DNA from: Rhodobacteraceae bacterium S2214
GTDB taxonomy: Bacteria; Pseudomonadota; Alphaproteobacteria; Rhodobacterales; Rhodobacteraceae
Direction: 5' to 3'
DNA length: 64,000 nucleotides
Assembly (NCBI GenBank): GCA_025141675.1
Contig: CP081161.1
Span: 620,001-684,000, forward strand
In this document: positions 61,635 to 64,000 of the stretch, piece by piece
How positions within the stretch are numbered: the first letter of the stretch is position 1
How the letters are laid out: every line of letters starts with the position of its first letter
Program-made: the position numbers and the translations under genes
Notes under the pieces: generated by a model
The model's database searches: none
What the model saw: only the letters and a program-made list of their open reading frames with translations
Told to the model about the DNA's origin: nothing

Positions 61635-61791
61635 GCGTGATCCTTTGAGCAGTAAAGTTTCGTTTTGAGTTGCTCAATGGGTAGAATGTTGCGCATCGGT
61701 TGGCAAGGCGCATTTTGCGACCGCAGCATTCTGACGCTGCGATGCAGTGTCATTTGGACCCTAGATGCCTCCGGCGGTGATAATTGCGGCC

Positions 61792-61826
61792 AAAAGAAAA
61801 GGGGCGGTACCGTTATGGCCCGCCCC
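61792..61826 (-). terminator. Rho-independent terminator of the aminotransferase operon
   Basis: Read on the minus strand: GGGGCGG (61826-61820) pairs with CCGCCCC (61807-61801), followed by TTTTCTTTT. It ends transcription of sseA and the aminotransferase, 8 bases after the stop. Confidence 0.85.
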
Positions 61827-61833
61827 GATTGTC

Positions 61834-63018
61834 TTAGATGCCTGCGTCGACAATCGCCTTGGCGAGTATCGGGACCGTTTTTTCGTTCAGACCCGCGATG
61901 TTCATGCGGCTATCGCCAACCATGTAGATGCCGTGATCGGCCCGCAGTTTTTCAACCAGTTCAGGTGTGGTGCCAAGGCGCGAGAACATACCGCGGTGAT
62001 CCGCAAGAAAGCTGAAGCGATCCGAATTCGTCAGGCGTTTCAGTTCATCGGCCAGCTGTTGACGCAGAGCCAGCATGCCATTGCGGGTTTCTTCCAGTTC
62101 CGCTTCCCAATCGGCCCGTAGGTCTGGGTCGTTCAGAATAGTTGTCACAACGCGTGCGCCGTGATCTGGCGGGAAGGAATAGTTCTGGCGGTTCAAGAAC
62201 TGCAATGTTTGCTGGGTCAGCGGCTGCGCGTCGGCAGTCGCAGAAATCGCCATTAGGATGCCAGTCCGTTCGCGGTAGATGCCGAAGTTTTTCGAACAAG
62301 ACGCCGCAATCAGCACCTCATCAAAGGAAGACGCAATTTTGCGTGTTGCTGCCGCGTCATCGTCCAGACCGTCGCCGAAACCTTGGTAGGCGATATCGAC
62401 CATCGGGATCGCACCGCGTGATTTGAGCAAGGTGATGACCTGCTCCAATTGATCCGCCGTCAGGTTTGCGCCAGTTGGATTGTGGCAGCAGCCGTGAATC
62501 AGCACGACATCGCCAGCAGGCACTGTGCCGAGGTCTTCGAGAAGGCCTGCGAAATCAACGCCGCGTGTATCGTTGTCGAAATACCGGTATTCTGACATCT
62601 TCATACCGAGGTATTTGATGATCGACGGATGGTTTGGCCAAGTTGGGTTCGACAGCCAAACAGTTGCATCAGGGGCTGCCATTTTGATCAGCTCTAGCGC
62701 CTGGCGAATGGCGCCAGTGCCGCCAGGTGTTGCGACGGCAGCGATCCGGTCGCGGGCAACGGCGTCGCCCAGCACGAGGTCGATCATCGCGTTGCCAAAT
62801 TCTGGATCACCAGCAAGGCCTGTGTAGGCTTTAGATGACTGGTCTTCCAAAATCCGCTTTTCGGCAGCTTTCACGGCGCGCATGACAGGCGTGTTGCCTG
62901 ATGCGTCTTTGTAAACGCCGACGCCAAGGTCAACTTTGGTGTCGCGCGGGTCGGCCTTGTAGGCGGCCATCAAGGCAAGGATTTTATCGGCAGGTTGGGC
63001 TTTAAGTGCTTCAAGCAT
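61834..63018 (-). CDS. Aspartate/aromatic amino acid aminotransferase (class I, Ib-like)
   Basis: 394 residues from the ATG at 63018; upstream frame reads into sseA. PLP Lys243 in ASCSKNFGIYRERTG, HGCCHNPTGANLT and LGVGVYKDASGNTPVM mark the AspC/TyrB subgroup. Transfers amino groups between aspartate or aromatic amino acids and 2-oxoglutarate. Co-transcribed with sseA, 5 bases apart; possible link: aspartate aminotransferase converts cysteine to mercaptopyruvate, the substrate of SseA. Confidence 0.93.
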   Translation of the reverse strand: MLEALKAQPADKILALMAAYKADPRDTKVDLGVGVYKDASGNTPVMRAVKAAEKRILEDQSSKAYTGLAGDPEFGNAMIDLVLGDAVARDRIAAVATPGGTGAIRQALELIKMAAPDATVWLSNPTWPNHPSIIKYLGMKMSEYRYFDNDTRGVDFAGLLEDLGTVPAGDVVLIHGCCHNPTGANLTADQLEQVITLLKSRGAIPMVDIAYQGFGDGLDDDAAATRKIASSFDEVLIAASCSKNFGIYRERTGILMAISATADAQPLTQQTLQFLNRQNYSFPPDHGARVVTTILNDPDLRADWEAELEETRNGMLALRQQLADELKRLTNSDRFSFLADHRGMFSRLGTTPELVEKLRADHGIYMVGDSRMNIAGLNEKTVPILAKAIVDAGI

Positions 63019-63023
63019 TGTAT

Positions 63024-63872
63024 TTATCCGGTTTGTATCGGGAGATCGGCGTACATGCCCCATTCGGACCATGAGCCGTCGTAAAGTGCGTGATCGGTTT
63101 TGCCGATCCGTTCGAGAGCCAGCGCCAGTACGGCGGCTGTCACACCTGAGCCACATGTAGTGATCACAGGCTTCGTCAGGTCAGCCTCTGCCGTATGAAA
63201 GACGGCACGGATGCCGTCAGGGTCTTTCATCGTGCCGTCGGTGTTCAACAGCGTCGTAAAGGGAACGTTCACCGATCCCGGAATATGGCCTTTGCGCATA
63301 CCTTCGCGGGGCTCGTCTGCCTCGCCACGGAAACGGTCGGCGCTGCGTGCGTCGATGATCGTGTAGTCGCCCAGCTTTGCGGCGCGGGCCACTTGGGTCA
63401 CGTCCTTCACCATTTCGTTGCGCGGGGTCACGGTCATGTGGCGATCGCGGATCGTTGGTTTGTCCTTGGTGATCGGGTGTCCTGCTGCCAGCCATTGGGG
63501 CAGGCCGCCGTCTAGTACGGCGATGTTCTTTTGCCCCATCAAGCGGAACAACCACCACACGCGAGCCGCCGAAAACAGGCCAAGCGCGTCGTAGACCACA
63601 ACCTGATGGCCGTCACCCACACCCATTGCCCGCATGCGGGACATGAACTTTTCAACCGGCGGGACCATATGTGGCAATTCAGACCGCAGATCGGCGATTT
63701 CGTCGATGTCGAAGAACCGCGCACCGGGAATGTGACCTGCGGCGTATTCGGCTTTTGCGTCGCGTTCCATGCCAGGCAGGAACCACGTGGCGTCGAAAAT
63801 ACGCAGATCGGAATCTTTGAGATGTGCCGCAAGCCAGTCGGCGCTGACAAGAGTTTGTGGGTCGTCGGTCAT
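63024..63872 (-). CDS. sseA: 3-mercaptopyruvate sulfurtransferase
   Basis: 282 residues from the ATG at 63872, preceded by GGAGG. Two rhodanese domains; the active site Cys240 sits in TTCGSGVTA, the loop typical of mercaptopyruvate rather than thiosulfate sulfurtransferase. The first domain has an inactive loop (YDALGLFSA), as usual. First gene of a two-gene transcript with the aminotransferase. Confidence 0.94.
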   Translation of the reverse strand: MTDDPQTLVSADWLAAHLKDSDLRIFDATWFLPGMERDAKAEYAAGHIPGARFFDIDEIADLRSELPHMVPPVEKFMSRMRAMGVGDGHQVVVYDALGLFSAARVWWLFRLMGQKNIAVLDGGLPQWLAAGHPITKDKPTIRDRHMTVTPRNEMVKDVTQVARAAKLGDYTIIDARSADRFRGEADEPREGMRKGHIPGSVNVPFTTLLNTDGTMKDPDGIRAVFHTAEADLTKPVITTCGSGVTAAVLALALERIGKTDHALYDGSWSEWGMYADLPIQTG

Positions 63873-63944
63873 GATAGGGCCTCCGCAAAGATCGAGGCCG
63901 TGATTATAGGGACAGGCGTGTACTGACAAGCAAACATTGGCCCA

Positions 63945-63975
63945 AAACGAAAAAGGGCGCCCCAATGGGACGCCC
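63945..63975 (-). terminator. Terminator of a gene lying beyond the right edge
   Basis: Read on the minus strand: GGGCG-T-CCC (63975-63967), loop ATT, GGG-G-CGCCC (63963-63955), one mismatch, then TTTTTCGTTTT. Its orientation implies a minus-strand gene that ends within or just past 63980-64000. Confidence 0.75.
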
Positions 63976-64000
63976 GAATTCGAAAGCGGTTAAAGATTAA

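Overview
The window reads as ordinary chromosomal backbone of an alphaproteobacterium of the Rhodobacterales (Roseobacter/Rhodobacter group). I infer this from a 44-residue aa3-type cytochrome c oxidase subunit IV, the ethylmalonyl-CoA-pathway enzyme Mcl1, the membrane ferritin MbfA behind an Irr-type iron control element, an alphaproteobacterial GshA, a TIGR02302-type protein, and a hairpin plus tail of a kind I recall from intergenic regions of this group. The genus cannot be fixed by eye; Loktanella/Yoonia-like is only a guess. I see no rRNA, tRNA, CRISPR array, prophage, integrase or insertion sequence.

Layout. 1-4000: the end of a TauE/SafE permease, a glycine amidinotransferase-like enzyme, an AT-rich 440-base stretch carrying TTAA-N7-TTAA (CtrA-type) and GANTC (CcrM-type) motifs, two small proteins, and a LysM-DctP fusion. 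4000-7300: an inorganic-carbon set (sbtB, sbtA, beta-carbonic anhydrase) around an orphan TRAP solute-binding protein. 7400-15300: M17 peptidase plus NlpC/P60, a DUF2794 gene, three tandem I78 inhibitor-like lipoproteins, glutathione-dependent formaldehyde dehydrogenase, a TetR regulator, mbfA and a GNAT protein. 15300-19400: a tightly overlapped molybdenum-cofactor operon (mobA, mobB, an unknown WSG protein, moeA) with fdhD upstream. 19400-27100: azlCD, a cytochrome oxidase subunit, an Lrp-family regulator divergent from a glutamine amidotransferase pair, a metallo-beta-lactamase-fold hydrolase, an acyl-CoA dehydrogenase and a threonylcarbamoyl-AMP synthase.

27100-34900: an OmpA-family protein, ubiA divergent from rsmE, gshA, and a 122-base structured inverted-repeat element. 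34900-38800: plsY with a pyrimidine cluster (pyrB, two small membrane proteins, and a dihydroorotase homologue without its metal ligands). 38900-46700: uracil-DNA glycosylase, moaB, an RND efflux pair, a DsbD-like protein and YqgE. 47300-52300: tlpA divergent from argH, an LptM-like lipoprotein, a 46-residue lipoprotein, DUF2834, a sulfotransferase and lysA. 52300-64000: a large TIGR02302-type protein, ftsEX-plsC, a PNPOx-like protein, an M50 protease, accA, mcl1, an aspartate/aromatic aminotransferase and sseA.

Most of the content is housekeeping. The points I consider worth a second look are the LysM-DctP fusion, the CtrA/CcrM-type regulatory stretch, the cloverleaf-like element after gshA, the I78 triplet, the inverted repeat covering a DUF2794 start codon, the catalytically dead PyrC and the unknown protein inside the Mo-cofactor operon. 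I did not find an obvious new multi-gene defence or biosynthetic system.
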